Assembly (NCBI GenBank): GCA_019636675.1
Contig: JAHBXC010000003.1
Span: forward strand, 186,001-250,000
Direction: 5' to 3'
From: Phycisphaeraceae bacterium
GTDB lineage: Bacteria > Planctomycetota > Phycisphaerae > Phycisphaerales > UBA1924
Length of the DNA: 64,000 nucleotides
In this document: positions 53,216 through 63,670 of the stretch, piece by piece
How positions within the stretch are numbered: the first letter of the stretch is position 1
Layout: every line of letters begins with the position of its first letter
The notes under the pieces: generated by a model
Told to the model about the DNA's origin: nothing
Databases searched by the model: none
The model's input: only the letters and a program-made list of their open reading frames with translations
Position numbers and translations under genes: made by a program

Positions 53216-55564
53216 ATGACCTTCCTCCACCCCAGTCTGGCCCTCCTCGGCGCGTCGCTCATCGCGATCCCGATCCTCATCCACCTGCTCGCGCGCCGAC
53301 GCAAGAAGCCGGTGAAGTGGGGGGCCATGCGCTTCCTCGTCGAGGCCTACAAGAAGCAGCGCAAGCGCATGACGCTCGAGCAGCTGATCCTGCTCGCGAC
53401 GCGCTGCCTCGTGCTCCTGCTCCTCGCGCTCGCGCTGGGGCGCCCGGCGCTCCAGGCCGCCGGGCTGCTGGGCGAGGGCTCGGGGCGCACCATCTACCTT
53501 GTGCTCGACAACGCCGCCGCCTCGCAGACCCGCGACGGCAGCGCGCCCGACGCGCCGCGCGCGCTCGACCGGCACAAGGCCGCCGCGCGCGACATCCTCG
53601 CCGCCCTCGCCCCGGGCGACCGCGCCGCGCTCGTCACGCTGGGCGCCCCCTACGACGCGATCGTCGTTCCCCCCTCCATCGATCCGGGCGCCGTCGCCAC
53701 GCTGGTCGATCGCGTCGAGCCCACCGACTCCGCCGCCGACCTCGCCGGCGCGTTCAGCGCCGTCGCCGCCGAACTCGAGCGCGCCGCGCTCGAAGGAACC
53801 GCCGGCGCGCGCGCCGAAGCCGTCGTCGTCGTGCTCTCCGACTTCCTCGCCGGCACGCTCGACGCCGGCGCGATCGGCGCAGGGCGCGCCGACGAGCCCG
53901 GCGCGCCGGGCCCCTCCACAGGCGGCGCGATCTTCGGCCCGCGCGTCCGCCTCGCCGCCACCACGCCCGCGACCTCGGGCGTGGGCAACGTGCAGATCCT
54001 CGCCGTCGAGCCGCTCCGCTCGGTCGTGCTCACCGGCGCGTCCACGCCAGGCGCGGCCGACCCAGTCGGCGCAAGCAACACCGAACAGGTGCGCGTGCGC
54101 CTGCGCCGCACCGGCCCGCTCGTGAGCGAAGCGGGCGTCACCACGCTCACGGCGCGCCTCGTCGCCGCCGGCAGCGCCGCGTCCGGACCGCTGCGCGACC
54201 TCGCGCCCCCGGTGCGCACCACCGTCCGCTGGGCGCCGGGCCAGGCCGAGCAGACCGTGAGCGTCCTGGTCGAGGGCTTCGCCGAGGCGGCACGCGCCGG
54301 GCGCGCCGCCGCCATCGTCGCGCAGATCGACCGCGACGCGCTCGACGCCGACAACATCCATCGCGCGCCGGTCCGCGTGCGCAGCGCGCTGCGCATCGCC
54401 ATCATCGACCGCCGGCGCTTCACCCCAGCGTCCAGCGTCGCCGACCTCGACGCCGGCGACTGGCTCCGCCTCGCCCTGCGACCCTCCGAGGGCGCCCTCC
54501 TCGAAACCTCCACCCTCTCGCCCAACAGCGTCGACGAGCCCTCCCTCGCCGGCCTCGACGCCGTCTTCCTCCCCAGGCCCGACCTCCTCGACGACGCCGC
54601 GTGGACGCGCCTGCGCGCCTTCGCCGACGCCGGAGGCATGGTCGTCGTCGCGCCGCCCGCCGAAGCCACCGTCCACCTCTGGCCCGACGCCATGGCCCGC
54701 GCCTTCGACCTCTCCCTGCGCATCGCGCGCGAGCCCTCCACCCACGAAACACCCCTGCGCCTCGCCGCCGAACAGCCCGCCACCCGCGCGCTCGAACTCC
54801 TGCGCGCCGAACTCCCCGAACTCGCGCGCCCCGTCACCCTCTCGCGCACCCTCGACGTCGAAGACGCCGGCCCCTCGTCCACCACGCTCCTCACCCGCGA
54901 CGACGGCGCGTCATGGCTCGTCTCCTTCGAGCCCAACCCGGCCAACGCGTCCGACAACGACGCGCGCTCGCGCGGCCTGCTCGTCTACCTCGCCAGCGCC
55001 GTCTCCCTCGAATGGACCGACCTCCCGGCGCGCCCACTCATGGTCCCGCTCCTGCAAGAGCTCGTCCGCCAGGGCGTCGGCCTCTCCACCGGTGATTCCT
55101 CCACCATCGCCGGCGCGTCCATCCTCGCCCCGGCGCGCAGCGCCGAGCTGCGCGTCCTCTCCTCCGACGCGCCCGACCAGCGCGCCATCCCGCTCCGCGA
55201 CAACGTCGCGCCCCCGGCACGCCGCGCCGCGCTCCTCCACGCCCTCGACGCCAACGGCGCCGAGCGCGGGCTCCTCGCCGTCAACGCCGACACCGGCGCC
55301 TCACGCACCGACGCCAACGACCCGGCACTCGTGCGCGCCTGGCTCGCGCGCGCACTCCCGCCCGGCGCGCCCGAGCCCGTCTTCCTCGACCCGCCCACCG
55401 CCGCCGCCACCCTCGCGCGCGCCGATCAGGGCTCACCCATCTCCCTGCCCCTCCTCATCGCCGCGCTCGCCCTCGCCGCGCTCGAGACGGTCCTCGCCAG
55501 ACTCTTCAGCCACGCGCAGCAGGACCGCGCCGCGCTCGCCTCCACCCCGGAGGCCGCCGCGTGA
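53216..55564 (+). CDS. BatA-like membrane protein with degenerate VWA domain
   Basis: 782 residues from ATG 53216. The N-terminus is the BatA (aerotolerance) module: FLHPSLALLGASLIAIPILI, HLLARRRKKPVKWGAMRFL, then TRCLVLLLLALALGRPAL, making two membrane segments. The following VWA-like region begins TIYLVLDNAAASQTRDG, where the MIDAS DxSxS is lost (D-N-A-A-A). Most of the protein is periplasmic; a last hydrophobic segment is near the C-terminus (LLIAALALAALETVLARLF). It overlaps the next gene by four bases (GTGA). Part of the MoxR/DUF58 cluster. Confidence 0.85.
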   Translation: MTFLHPSLALLGASLIAIPILIHLLARRRKKPVKWGAMRFLVEAYKKQRKRMTLEQLILLATRCLVLLLLALALGRPALQAAGLLGEGSGRTIYLVLDNAAASQTRDGSAPDAPRALDRHKAAARDILAALAPGDRAALVTLGAPYDAIVVPPSIDPGAVATLVDRVEPTDSAADLAGAFSAVAAELERAALEGTAGARAEAVVVVLSDFLAGTLDAGAIGAGRADEPGAPGPSTGGAIFGPRVRLAATTPATSGVGNVQILAVEPLRSVVLTGASTPGAADPVGASNTEQVRVRLRRTGPLVSEAGVTTLTARLVAAGSAASGPLRDLAPPVRTTVRWAPGQAEQTVSVLVEGFAEAARAGRAAAIVAQIDRDALDADNIHRAPVRVRSALRIAIIDRRRFTPASSVADLDAGDWLRLALRPSEGALLETSTLSPNSVDEPSLAGLDAVFLPRPDLLDDAAWTRLRAFADAGGMVVVAPPAEATVHLWPDAMARAFDLSLRIAREPSTHETPLRLAAEQPATRALELLRAELPELARPVTLSRTLDVEDAGPSSTTLLTRDDGASWLVSFEPNPANASDNDARSRGLLVYLASAVSLEWTDLPARPLMVPLLQELVRQGVGLSTGDSSTIAGASILAPARSAELRVLSSDAPDQRAIPLRDNVAPPARRAALLHALDANGAERGLLAVNADTGASRTDANDPALVRAWLARALPPGAPEPVFLDPPTAAATLARADQGSPISLPLLIAALALAALETVLARLFSHAQQDRAALASTPEAAA

Positions 55565-57972
55565 ACGAGCTCCTCCTCAGACTCCTCGACCTCGACACCC
55601 TCTCGCTCGACTCGGGCGCCGAGTTCTCCTTCGAGCGACCTCTCCCGCCCTGGGCGTGGGCGCTCGTCGTCGCCGCCGCCCTCTCTCTCGCGTGGTGGAG
55701 TTACCGCCGCCTCACCGGGTCGGGCGCCATGCGCGTCGTGCTCGCCGCCCTGCGCGCCACGCTCCTGGTCGCGCTCGTCGTTCTCATCAGCGGCCCGCGC
55801 CTGGTCGAGCGCACCGAGCGCGTCGAGCGCGACTGGGTGCTCATCCTCGCCGACCGCTCCGAATCACTCATCATCGAAGACGCGCCCACCGGCGCCGATC
55901 GCGTCTCGCGCGAGCAGCAGCTCCGCGACGCCGTCCGCGCCAACTGGCAGGCCCTGCGCGCCCTCTCCGAAACACGAGAGGTCGTCTGGCTCGGCTTCGA
56001 CGCCGGCGCCTTCGACCTGCGCACCACGCGCGACGCGCCGCCCCCCAGCGCCGACGACGCCGGCGCCGCACGCTCCGCGCCCCTCGCGAGCGTCGATCTC
56101 GGACAGGCCGCCGGCCGGCGCACGGCGCTCGGCGCTTCGCTCGAGCAGGCCCTCCGACGCGCCGCCGCGCGACCGCTCTCGGGCGTCGTCATCCTCTCCG
56201 ACGGACGCTCCATCGACGAGCCCTCGCGCGCCGCGATGCGACAGCTCCAGGCAGAGCGCGTCCCCATCTTCGCGTTCCCCCTGGGCGACGCCGACGCCGT
56301 CGGAGACCTCGCCATCCGCTCGGCGCAAGGGCCCGGCGTCGCCTTCGTCAACGACCTCGCGCCCGTCACCGTCCAGCTCGAACGCCTCGGCGCCGACGCC
56401 GACACGCCCCCCGCGAGCGCCACCGTCCGACTCACCGACACGCGCACCGGCATCACCCTCGCCGAGCGCCGCGTCGAGGTCGGCGCCGACACGCTCTCCG
56501 TCACCCTCACCCACCGGCCCAGCGACCCGGGCGACACCGCCTGGATGGTCGAACTCATCCCCGACGCGCCCGACCTCATCGAAGCCAACAACCGCCAGAC
56601 CCTCGCGCTCCGCCTCGTCGACGAGCCCATGCGCGTCCTCTTCATCGACGGCGGCCCGCGCTGGGAACAACGCTACCTCAAGAACCTCCTCATCCGCGAA
56701 CGCTCCATCCTCTCCTCCAACCTCATCCTCGCGCCCCAGTACCGCTACCTCCAGGAAGGCGAGATCGAAGTCTCGCGCCTCCCCGAATCCCCCGAAGAAT
56801 GGGCCCGGTACGACGCCATCGTCCTGGGCGATGTCTCACCCGGCGTCTTCACCCAGAGCCAGCTCCTCACCCTGCGCGACCACATCGCGCAGCGCGGCGG
56901 CGGGCTCCTCTGGATCGCCGGCCCCGCCTTCACCCCCGGCGCGTGGTTCTCCACGCCACTCGCCGACCTCCTCCCCATGGCCAGCGCCGCCGGCCAGATC
57001 GCGCCCTTCTCCAGCGATGTCCTCGTCGAACCCTCCTCCACCGCCGAACGCCTCGGCGTGCTCCGTCTCGGCGAAAACGCCGACGACCCCTGGCCGCGCG
57101 AACTCAGCGACCCGCGCACCGGATGGTCCACCCTGCGCTGGGCCCAGCGCATCGACCCCGCGCTCCTCAAACCCGCCGCCGAACCATTCGCCTTCGCCGT
57201 CCCGCTCGCAGGGCCCGGCGCAGACGAACGATTCCCCCTCGTCGTCTCCATGCGCTACGGCGCCGGGCGCGTCGTCTATGTCGGCGCCGACGAGATCTGG
57301 CGCTGGCGCTTCGGTCGCGGCGAAGCGCTCCCCGAACGATTCTGGCTCCAGATGATCCGACTCCTCGGGCGCGAATCCCTCGCGCGCAGCGGCCAGCAGG
57401 CGATCCTCGAAGCAAACCCCACGCGCGCCGTCGTCGATCAGCCCGTGCGCGTCGCGATCACACTCCTCGACCAGTCCCTCATCGACACCGGCTTCGGCTC
57501 CGTCGCCGTCCGCCTCGAACGCGCCGCCCGACCCGGCGAAGAATCGCCCACCACCTTCGAGCTCACCCTCAGCCCCGAGGGCGAACCCACCAGCGCGTCG
57601 CGCTCCTCCGGCCCGCGCTCCTTCGCCACGACATGGCTCCCCAGCGAGGCCGGCGAGTGGACCGTCCGCCCGGTCGAGCCCGGGCTCGTCAACCTCGCCC
57701 TGCGCGCCGCGGTCTCCGTCTCACTCCCCGACGACGAACTCCGGCGCCCCCAGGTCGACCACGCGCTGCTCGCGCGCCTCGCCGACGAAACCGGCGGCGC
57801 GATCCTCACCAACGACGACCTCTCGCGCCTCGCCGAACTCCTCCCCAACCGGCGCGAGCGACTCCTCTCCGAACGAGCCGAATCCCTGTGGGATACGCCC
57901 CTCGCCCTCCTCCTCATCGCCGCCCTCCTCACCTTCGAGTGGATCGGGCGACGACTCATTCGACTCATCTGA
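55561..57972 (+). CDS. VWA/glutamine-amidotransferase-like membrane protein
   Basis: 803 residues from GTG 55561, coupled to the preceding stop. Two membrane segments at about 31-80 (WAWALVVAAALSLAWWS and VVLAALRATLLVALVVLIS) precede a VWA-like domain with a kept MIDAS (ILADRSESLII: D98, S100, S102). A region at about 360-560 has the class I amidotransferase-like fold seen in this planctomycete family (VLFIDGGPRWEQRYLKNLLI, later GLLWIAGPAFTPGAWFS). A last hydrophobic segment precedes WIGRRLIRLI. It is the partner of the BatA-like protein in the same operon. Confidence 0.82.
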   Translation: MNELLLRLLDLDTLSLDSGAEFSFERPLPPWAWALVVAAALSLAWWSYRRLTGSGAMRVVLAALRATLLVALVVLISGPRLVERTERVERDWVLILADRSESLIIEDAPTGADRVSREQQLRDAVRANWQALRALSETREVVWLGFDAGAFDLRTTRDAPPPSADDAGAARSAPLASVDLGQAAGRRTALGASLEQALRRAAARPLSGVVILSDGRSIDEPSRAAMRQLQAERVPIFAFPLGDADAVGDLAIRSAQGPGVAFVNDLAPVTVQLERLGADADTPPASATVRLTDTRTGITLAERRVEVGADTLSVTLTHRPSDPGDTAWMVELIPDAPDLIEANNRQTLALRLVDEPMRVLFIDGGPRWEQRYLKNLLIRERSILSSNLILAPQYRYLQEGEIEVSRLPESPEEWARYDAIVLGDVSPGVFTQSQLLTLRDHIAQRGGGLLWIAGPAFTPGAWFSTPLADLLPMASAAGQIAPFSSDVLVEPSSTAERLGVLRLGENADDPWPRELSDPRTGWSTLRWAQRIDPALLKPAAEPFAFAVPLAGPGADERFPLVVSMRYGAGRVVYVGADEIWRWRFGRGEALPERFWLQMIRLLGRESLARSGQQAILEANPTRAVVDQPVRVAITLLDQSLIDTGFGSVAVRLERAARPGEESPTTFELTLSPEGEPTSASRSSGPRSFATTWLPSEAGEWTVRPVEPGLVNLALRAAVSVSLPDDELRRPQVDHALLARLADETGGAILTNDDLSRLAELLPNRRERLLSERAESLWDTPLALLLIAALLTFEWIGRRLIRLI

Positions 57973-58016
57973 CCCGACCCGGCATCGCGCCCCGCCCGTA
58001 CACCAGAGCAGGACCA

Positions 58017-61000
58017 GTGACCACGCGAAACCACCACGAGATCCGCTCCGCGACCGCCTGGCTCCGATCGATCCGGAGCCGCGCCCGGGCCGCGCTCGCC
58101 CTCCAGCGCCTCGCCCACCTCGGCGCAGGCGCCCTCGCACTCGTCCTCCTCGCCGGGCTCCTCGATTACCTCTTCCGATTCCCAGCGCCCCTGCGCACCC
58201 TCGCGCTCGCGCTGGGCGTCATCGCCCTCGTCGCCATCCTCCTCCGTCGCATCACGCCCGTCGTCCGCTTCAACCCCTCCCTCTCCTCCATCGCGCTGCG
58301 CGTCGAGCGCGAGCGCCCCGACCTGCGAGGCCTGCTCGCCTCCGCCGTCGATTTCGCCGGCGAGACCCGCGACAACCACGACGACCGCGCCCTCTCCTCG
58401 GGACTCGCCGCCCTCGTGGTGCGCGACGCCGCCGCCCGCTGGCACGGATCGAAGCGACCCGCCCTCGTCAACCACCGGCCCGCGATCTTCGCGACGCTGC
58501 GCCTCATCGCCGTCCTCGCCGCCAGCGTCACCCTCTTCGCGTTCCAGACCAACCTCTCGACCATCGGCGCGCAGCGCGTCCTCCTGCCCTGGTCCGGCGC
58601 CGAGTGGCCCCGGCGCACCGGCGTCGTCGATGTCACAGCCCTCGAGGTCCACCCGCGCGGCGCCGCGGTCCCCCTGCGCGCCGCGCTCGTCAAAACACCC
58701 CGCGACCCCGACGACACCACCGTCCTGGTCCTCTACCGCGCCATCAGCGACACCGGTCGCGCCGGCGCGACGCGCACCGCGCTCCTCACGCACCAGTCGC
58801 GCGCCGCGCCCGTCCCCCCCGACGCGCGCGATCGCGCGCCCTCCGGCAAGGGCGCCCTCTTCGAACGCCTCGTCGAGGTCGACGCCGCCTTCGTCGAGTA
58901 CCGCTTCGAAACATCCGACGACGCCACCGCGTGGAAGCGCATCCGGCTCGTCGAGCCGCCCGCCGTGCGCGCCGCGCGCGCCGAGATCATCCCGCCCGCC
59001 TACGCCGCCAACCTCGCGACCCTCGCGCAGCAGGCCGGCGCCGCCGAGGCCGTCGCGTCCCTCGCCGCGACCCGCACCGACCTCGACCTTGGCGCAGGGC
59101 GCGACGAACGCGCCATCGCGCCCCCGGCCCTCGTCGGCTCGCGCGTCGCCCTCACGCTCAACCTCAACAAGCCCCTGCCCCAGCCCCAGACCATCGACCG
59201 GGGCTTCCTCGCCAGCGCCTTCGGCGAGCAGATCGCCGCACTCCCCGACGCGCGCCTCGACGCCACGCCCTCCACCTGGACGCTCTCCTTCACCCTCCCC
59301 TCCACGGTTCGCATCCCCGTCTCGCTGCGCGACGAGCACAACATCGAATCCCCCGAGCCCGCCGTCTTCCGCTTCGAAGCCGTCGAGGACCGCGAGCCCA
59401 GCGTCTCCATCACCGAGCCGCCCTCGGACATGCACGTCCTGCCCACAGCCACGGTCCGCGTCCTCGCCGAGGCGCGCGACGATGTCGGGCTCTCCACGCT
59501 CTGGATCACCCTCCAGCGCTTCGCCCCCGAGGGCACGCCGCCCAGCGGGCCGGGCGGCGCGCTGCGGCCCACCGCCGACCCGGCAGAGCTCACCATCACG
59601 CGCGCCGCAGGCGTCCGCGCCGCGCAGGCGTCCTCCACCGTCGACCTCGACGCTCTCGACGCGCGCCCGGGCGAAGAGTTCGAGCTCCTCGCCCTCGCGA
59701 TGGACATCCGCATGAGCACCATGGGCGCCGCCGGCGCGCCCCCCTCACGCTCCCAGGCGCGCCGACTGCGCGTCATCACCGAGAACCAGTTCATCGAAGA
59801 GCTCCGCGGCGAGCTCAACGCCCTCCGCTCCGAAGCCATCCGCGCCGAGCAGCAGCAGCGCGAGGTCCAGTCCCAGACCCAGACGCGCGGGTCCGACCGC
59901 GTCACCCGCCGCGGCCAATCCCTCGTGGGCGAACGCCTCTCGCGCCAGCGCGAAGCCATCCAGCGCCTCAACGACCGCATCGAACAGAACAACCTCGCCG
60001 ACCAGCGCATCCGCGAACTCCTGGGCGAAGCGAACGCCGCCGTCGGTCGCGCCGGACAGGCCGCCGCCGGCGCGCAGCGCTCCCTCGACGACGCCGCCCA
60101 GCGCCGACGCGACGAGCTCGCGCGCGCCGGCGAAGACCTCCCCCCGGCAGGCGACGAGTCCGCGTCGCTCAACCCCGAGCAGGCGCGCGACACCAACGAC
60201 GCCCAGCAGGAAGTCCGCGACCAACTCAGCGACCTCATCGCACTCCTCGACGCCGGCGAGGACAACTGGGTCGCGCGCCGATCCCTCGAGCGACTCCTCG
60301 AGCAGCAGCGCGCCCTGCGCACCGACACAGCCCAGACCGGCGCCCAGACCGCCGGCGCATCCCCCGAACAACTCACGCCCCAGCAGCGCGCCTCCCTCCA
60401 GGACCTCGCGCAGCGCCAGCGCGAACTCGCCGAGCAGACACGACAGACCGGCGAAGAACTGCGCGAACGCGCCGCCCAGCTCTCCCAGAACGACCCCGAC
60501 GCCGCCGCCGGAATGCAGGAAGCGGCGCGACGCCTCGAGCAGAACCGCGTCGCCGAAACCCAGCAGCAGGCATCCCAGAACACCCGCGACAACCGCACCA
60601 ACGACGCCAACCAGCAGCAGGACCAGGCCATCGCCGCCCTGCAGGAAGCGCTGGAAAACCTCGAACGCGGCGAGGACGCCCGACGCGATCAACTCCGTCG
60701 CCGACTCGCCAGCATCATCGAATCGCTCCAGGCGCTCGTCGCCCAGCAGCGCCGCGAACTCGACGCCCTCAACGCCAACCCCGACGCGCCCGGGCTCGAC
60801 GCCGGCATGATCGCGCTCAACCGCAACACCCTGGGCGTGCTCGACCTCGCCAACGCCGGAGGGCGCGAACTCGCCGGCGTCGCGCGCCTCGTCGCCCGCG
60901 CCAGCGAGTCGCAGGTCACCGCCATCACCGCGCTGCGCGCCAGGCCTGTCGACCCCGACGCAGCGCGCGACGCCGAGCAGCGCTCCCTCGCGTCGCTCGA

Positions 61001-61823
61001 AGAGGCGCTCCGCGAGTCGCGCCGCATCGACCAGAACCAGCAGGCCGTCGAGAACCAGCGCATCCTCGCCGAGCTCCGCCAGAAGTACCGCGCGCTCCTC
61101 GAGCGCGAAGTCACCCTCCGCGCGCGCACCGGCGAGTACGCCTCCATCGACGAACTCACCCGCCGCCAGCGCTTCGAGGTCCGCTCCCTGGGCGAGGAAC
61201 AGGTCGCCATCGCCGACGAGCTCGCCGCGATGCGCCGCGACACCGCACAGCTCGCCGAGGCGCGCATCTTCGAATTCGCCCACGAACGCCTCCAGACCTT
61301 CACCAACGACGCCGCCTCCGCCCTGCGCGACGCGCGCCCGGCCGACGCCATCACCCCTGAAGACCGCGCCATCGCCACCCTCGCCATGCTCGTCCAGGCC
61401 CTCGACGACGCCCAGCGCCAGCAGAACCCCTTCGACAACCCCGCCGGCGGCGACTCCGGCGCCGGCGGCGCCAACGCCGGCCAGCAGCCCACCATCCTCC
61501 CCATCCACGAACTCAAGCTCCTCCGCGCCATGCAGGCCGAGGTCCTCGAACGCACCCGCGACGCCGAGGCCGCCCGCGAAACCCCAGCCCGCGCCTCCCA
61601 ACGCCTCTCACGCGAGCAGGACGAGCTCCACACCCTCGCGCAGGAACTGCTCGAGCGAATCCAGCGTCAGATGCAGGGCCCCGGGGGTCCCGGGGGTCCC
61701 GGGGGTCCCGGGGGTCCCGGGGGCCCCGGGGGCGCCGGGGGTCCCGGGCCCACACCCACGCCGCCGGCGCCCGTCGTCCCCCCGGCCCAGCAGCAGGAGG
61801 AGGCAGCACCCGATGCGCCGTAA
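58017..61823 (+). CDS. Large DUF4175-like membrane protein with long coiled coil and collagen-like Gly-Gly-Pro repeats
   Basis: 1268 residues from GTG 58017; a larger frame from 55092 is a shadow of the preceding genes. Two N-terminal membrane segments (LGAGALALVLLAGLLDYLF and TLALALGVIALVAILLRR) and a third at about 155-185 (TLRLIAVLAASVTLFAFQ) precede an extracytoplasmic beta-rich region. From about residue 580 to 1200 it is mostly Gln/Glu/Arg/Ala coiled coil. Near the C-terminus it has at least seven GGP repeats in a row (61677-61750), then a Pro-rich end. Such repeats come from CCCGGGGGT-type tandem DNA units and could vary in number. It overlaps the next gene by 11 bases. Confidence 0.8.
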   Translation: MTTRNHHEIRSATAWLRSIRSRARAALALQRLAHLGAGALALVLLAGLLDYLFRFPAPLRTLALALGVIALVAILLRRITPVVRFNPSLSSIALRVERERPDLRGLLASAVDFAGETRDNHDDRALSSGLAALVVRDAAARWHGSKRPALVNHRPAIFATLRLIAVLAASVTLFAFQTNLSTIGAQRVLLPWSGAEWPRRTGVVDVTALEVHPRGAAVPLRAALVKTPRDPDDTTVLVLYRAISDTGRAGATRTALLTHQSRAAPVPPDARDRAPSGKGALFERLVEVDAAFVEYRFETSDDATAWKRIRLVEPPAVRAARAEIIPPAYAANLATLAQQAGAAEAVASLAATRTDLDLGAGRDERAIAPPALVGSRVALTLNLNKPLPQPQTIDRGFLASAFGEQIAALPDARLDATPSTWTLSFTLPSTVRIPVSLRDEHNIESPEPAVFRFEAVEDREPSVSITEPPSDMHVLPTATVRVLAEARDDVGLSTLWITLQRFAPEGTPPSGPGGALRPTADPAELTITRAAGVRAAQASSTVDLDALDARPGEEFELLALAMDIRMSTMGAAGAPPSRSQARRLRVITENQFIEELRGELNALRSEAIRAEQQQREVQSQTQTRGSDRVTRRGQSLVGERLSRQREAIQRLNDRIEQNNLADQRIRELLGEANAAVGRAGQAAAGAQRSLDDAAQRRRDELARAGEDLPPAGDESASLNPEQARDTNDAQQEVRDQLSDLIALLDAGEDNWVARRSLERLLEQQRALRTDTAQTGAQTAGASPEQLTPQQRASLQDLAQRQRELAEQTRQTGEELRERAAQLSQNDPDAAAGMQEAARRLEQNRVAETQQQASQNTRDNRTNDANQQQDQAIAALQEALENLERGEDARRDQLRRRLASIIESLQALVAQQRRELDALNANPDAPGLDAGMIALNRNTLGVLDLANAGGRELAGVARLVARASESQVTAITALRARPVDPDAARDAEQRSLASLEEALRESRRIDQNQQAVENQRILAELRQKYRALLEREVTLRARTGEYASIDELTRRQRFEVRSLGEEQVAIADELAAMRRDTAQLAEARIFEFAHERLQTFTNDAASALRDARPADAITPEDRAIATLAMLVQALDDAQRQQNPFDNPAGGDSGAGGANAGQQPTILPIHELKLLRAMQAEVLERTRDAEAARETPARASQRLSREQDELHTLAQELLERIQRQMQGPGGPGGPGGPGGPGGPGGAGGPGPTPTPPAPVVPPAQQQEEAAPDAP

Positions 61824-62586
61824 CCAACGCCTCACCATCGCCGCGGCCCTCGCGCTCGCCTGCGCCCACGCGTCGCTCGCGCAGCCGACCGCTCCGCCCT
61901 CCTCGCCCCCGGCCCCGGCAAAGCCCGACGAGAACGCCGAGAAGAAGCCCCCGGCACCCCCGGCACCCCCGGCGCGCTCCCTCGACGACCTCCTCGGCAT
62001 CCCCCGCCCCAAACCCGCCGAGCAATCCGAGAAGCCCGCCGACGCCGCACCGCCGCCCGACGCCGCGGGTCAGGCCCAGCGCGACCTCGAGCGCGCGCTC
62101 CGCGGCGAATCCCTCGGCGACATGTTCCAGGAAGCGATCAAACTCATGCGCGACACCGCGTCGCGCATCGACACGCGCCAGGACATCGGCGCCACCACCC
62201 AGCGCATGCAGGAAGAGATCCTCGCGCGCCTCGACGCCGTCATCGCCAAGGCCGAGCAGCAGTCCAACCAGAACCAGCAGCAGCAGCAACAGTCCGGGCA
62301 GTCGCGCGAACAGCAGCGCCAGCCCGGCCAGCAGCAGCGACAGCAGGGCGCCGAGGCAAACCAGCCACAGCAGGGCGAGTCCACCGACGCCACCAGCGCC
62401 GCGTCCCGACAAGACGCCCAGCAGTCGCGCGGCTGGATCGAATCCGCCCAGCCCACCTGGGGGCGCCTCCCCGTCCGCCTGCGCGACGCACTCCTCCAGG
62501 GCGCAGGCGACACCTTCTCCTCCATGTACGAACGCATGACCGAGGAGTACTACCGACGACTCGCCGAAGAAAGGCCCACGCCCTGA
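61813..62586 (+). CDS. Exported Gln-rich protein
   Basis: 257 residues from ATG 61813. Signal peptide RLTIAAALALACAHASLAQ, then a Pro/Ala linker with PPAPPAPPA (CCCCCGGCA units at 61945-61977), a helical segment (ERALRGESLGDMFQEAIKLM), a polyglutamine-rich stretch (residues about 150-190) and a final helical domain (WGRLPVRLRDALLQGAGDTF followed by YERMTEEYYRRLAEE). The C-terminal motif is recognisable in planctomycete proteins next to DUF4175-like genes. Its stop overlaps the ATG of the next gene. Likely a periplasmic partner of the DUF4175-like protein. Confidence 0.75.
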   Translation: MRRNQRLTIAAALALACAHASLAQPTAPPSSPPAPAKPDENAEKKPPAPPAPPARSLDDLLGIPRPKPAEQSEKPADAAPPPDAAGQAQRDLERALRGESLGDMFQEAIKLMRDTASRIDTRQDIGATTQRMQEEILARLDAVIAKAEQQSNQNQQQQQQSGQSREQQRQPGQQQRQQGAEANQPQQGESTDATSAASRQDAQQSRGWIESAQPTWGRLPVRLRDALLQGAGDTFSSMYERMTEEYYRRLAEERPTP

Positions 62587-63665
62587 TGCGCACACCACGC
62601 ACCATCCTCGCCGGCGCCTCCATCGCGCTCGCCTCCGTCACCGGCGCGCAGGACGCACCGACGACCGAACGCCCCGGCGCGTCCGCCGAAAACGCCGCCC
62701 TCGCCGACGAGATGAACCCGCGCCTCCACGCCGCCGTCGACAAGGGCCTCGCCTGGCTCGCCGCACAGCAGAACGAAGACGGCTCCTGGGACTCCGGACG
62801 CTGGCGAGGCAACGTCGGCATCGTCTCCATCGCCTGCCTCGCCTTCATGGCCGACGGCCACGTCCCCGGGCGCGGCGAGTACGGCGAGAACGTCCGCAAA
62901 GGCCTCGAGTTCATCCTCTCACGCGTCACCGACACCGGCTTCATCGCCACCGACTCGCCCACCCACGGACCAATGTACGAGCACGGCTTCGCCGCGCTCT
63001 TACTGGGCGAGGTCTACGGCATGACCATCGGAGGGCCCGACACCGCCCTCTCGGCGCGCGTCCACGACGCCGTCGTCCGATCCAACCGCGTCATCATCAT
63101 GTCCCAGAACGACGAGGGCGGCTGGCGCTACAACCCCGTCCCCTACGACGCCGACCTCTCCGTCACCATCTGCCAGATCATGGCCCTCCGCTCGGCGCGC
63201 AACGCCGGCATCGACATCCCGCGCGACCCCATCGACCGCGCCGTCGAATACGTCAAGCGCGCCCAGAACACCGACGGCGGCTTCATGTACCAGCTCTCCG
63301 GAGGACGCTCCCTCTGGCCGCGCTCCGCCGCTGGCGTCGCCTCCCTCTACTACGCCGGCATCTACGAAGACGACGCCATCAACCCCGGCCTCGACTACAT
63401 CATGCGCAACGCGCTCCCCGGCGCAAACCGCGTGCCCGACAGCCATTTCTTCTACGGCCACTACTACGCCGCGCAGGCCATGTACCTCGCAGGCGGCGAC
63501 TACTGGGCCACCTGGTGGCCCGCCGTCCGCGACGACATGCTCGCCCGCCAGTCCGAGAACGACGGATTCTGGGTCGACTCGAGCAATGGTCCGGTCTACG
63601 GCACCGCCATGGCGCTCGTCGTCCTGCAAATGCCCAAGCGATATCTCCCGATCTTCCAGAAGTGA
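62586..63665 (+). CDS. Exported prenyltransferase/squalene-cyclase-fold (alpha-alpha barrel) protein
   Basis: 359 residues from ATG 62586; signal peptide to about residue 21 (TILAGASIALASVTGAQ). Four QW-like repeat motifs are spaced along the chain: WLAAQQNEDGSWDSGRW, IMSQNDEGGWRYNPVPYD, KRAQNTDGGFMYQLSGG and ARQSENDGFWVDS. This is the terpenoid-cyclase/protein-prenyltransferase toroid, but being exported and lacking a clear cyclase acid motif (DxDD) it is not expected to be a squalene cyclase. Such proteins are frequent in planctomycetes with unknown substrate. It is in the same transcription unit as the DUF4175-like gene. Confidence 0.82.
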   Translation: MRTPRTILAGASIALASVTGAQDAPTTERPGASAENAALADEMNPRLHAAVDKGLAWLAAQQNEDGSWDSGRWRGNVGIVSIACLAFMADGHVPGRGEYGENVRKGLEFILSRVTDTGFIATDSPTHGPMYEHGFAALLLGEVYGMTIGGPDTALSARVHDAVVRSNRVIIMSQNDEGGWRYNPVPYDADLSVTICQIMALRSARNAGIDIPRDPIDRAVEYVKRAQNTDGGFMYQLSGGRSLWPRSAAGVASLYYAGIYEDDAINPGLDYIMRNALPGANRVPDSHFFYGHYYAAQAMYLAGGDYWATWWPAVRDDMLARQSENDGFWVDSSNGPVYGTAMALVVLQMPKRYLPIFQK

Positions 63666-63670
63666 CCACG

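Noticed and set aside
55092..58016. Upstream extension of the DUF4175-like frame (total 2243 codons)
   Set aside because: The extra part is an out-of-frame shadow of the BatA-like and VWA genes, with Arg/Pro-rich translation; the real start is GTG 58017.
61677..61750. Regular short repeats near the end, considered as a CRISPR-like array
   Set aside because: Nine-base in-frame units coding Gly-Gly-Pro within a gene, with no spacers.
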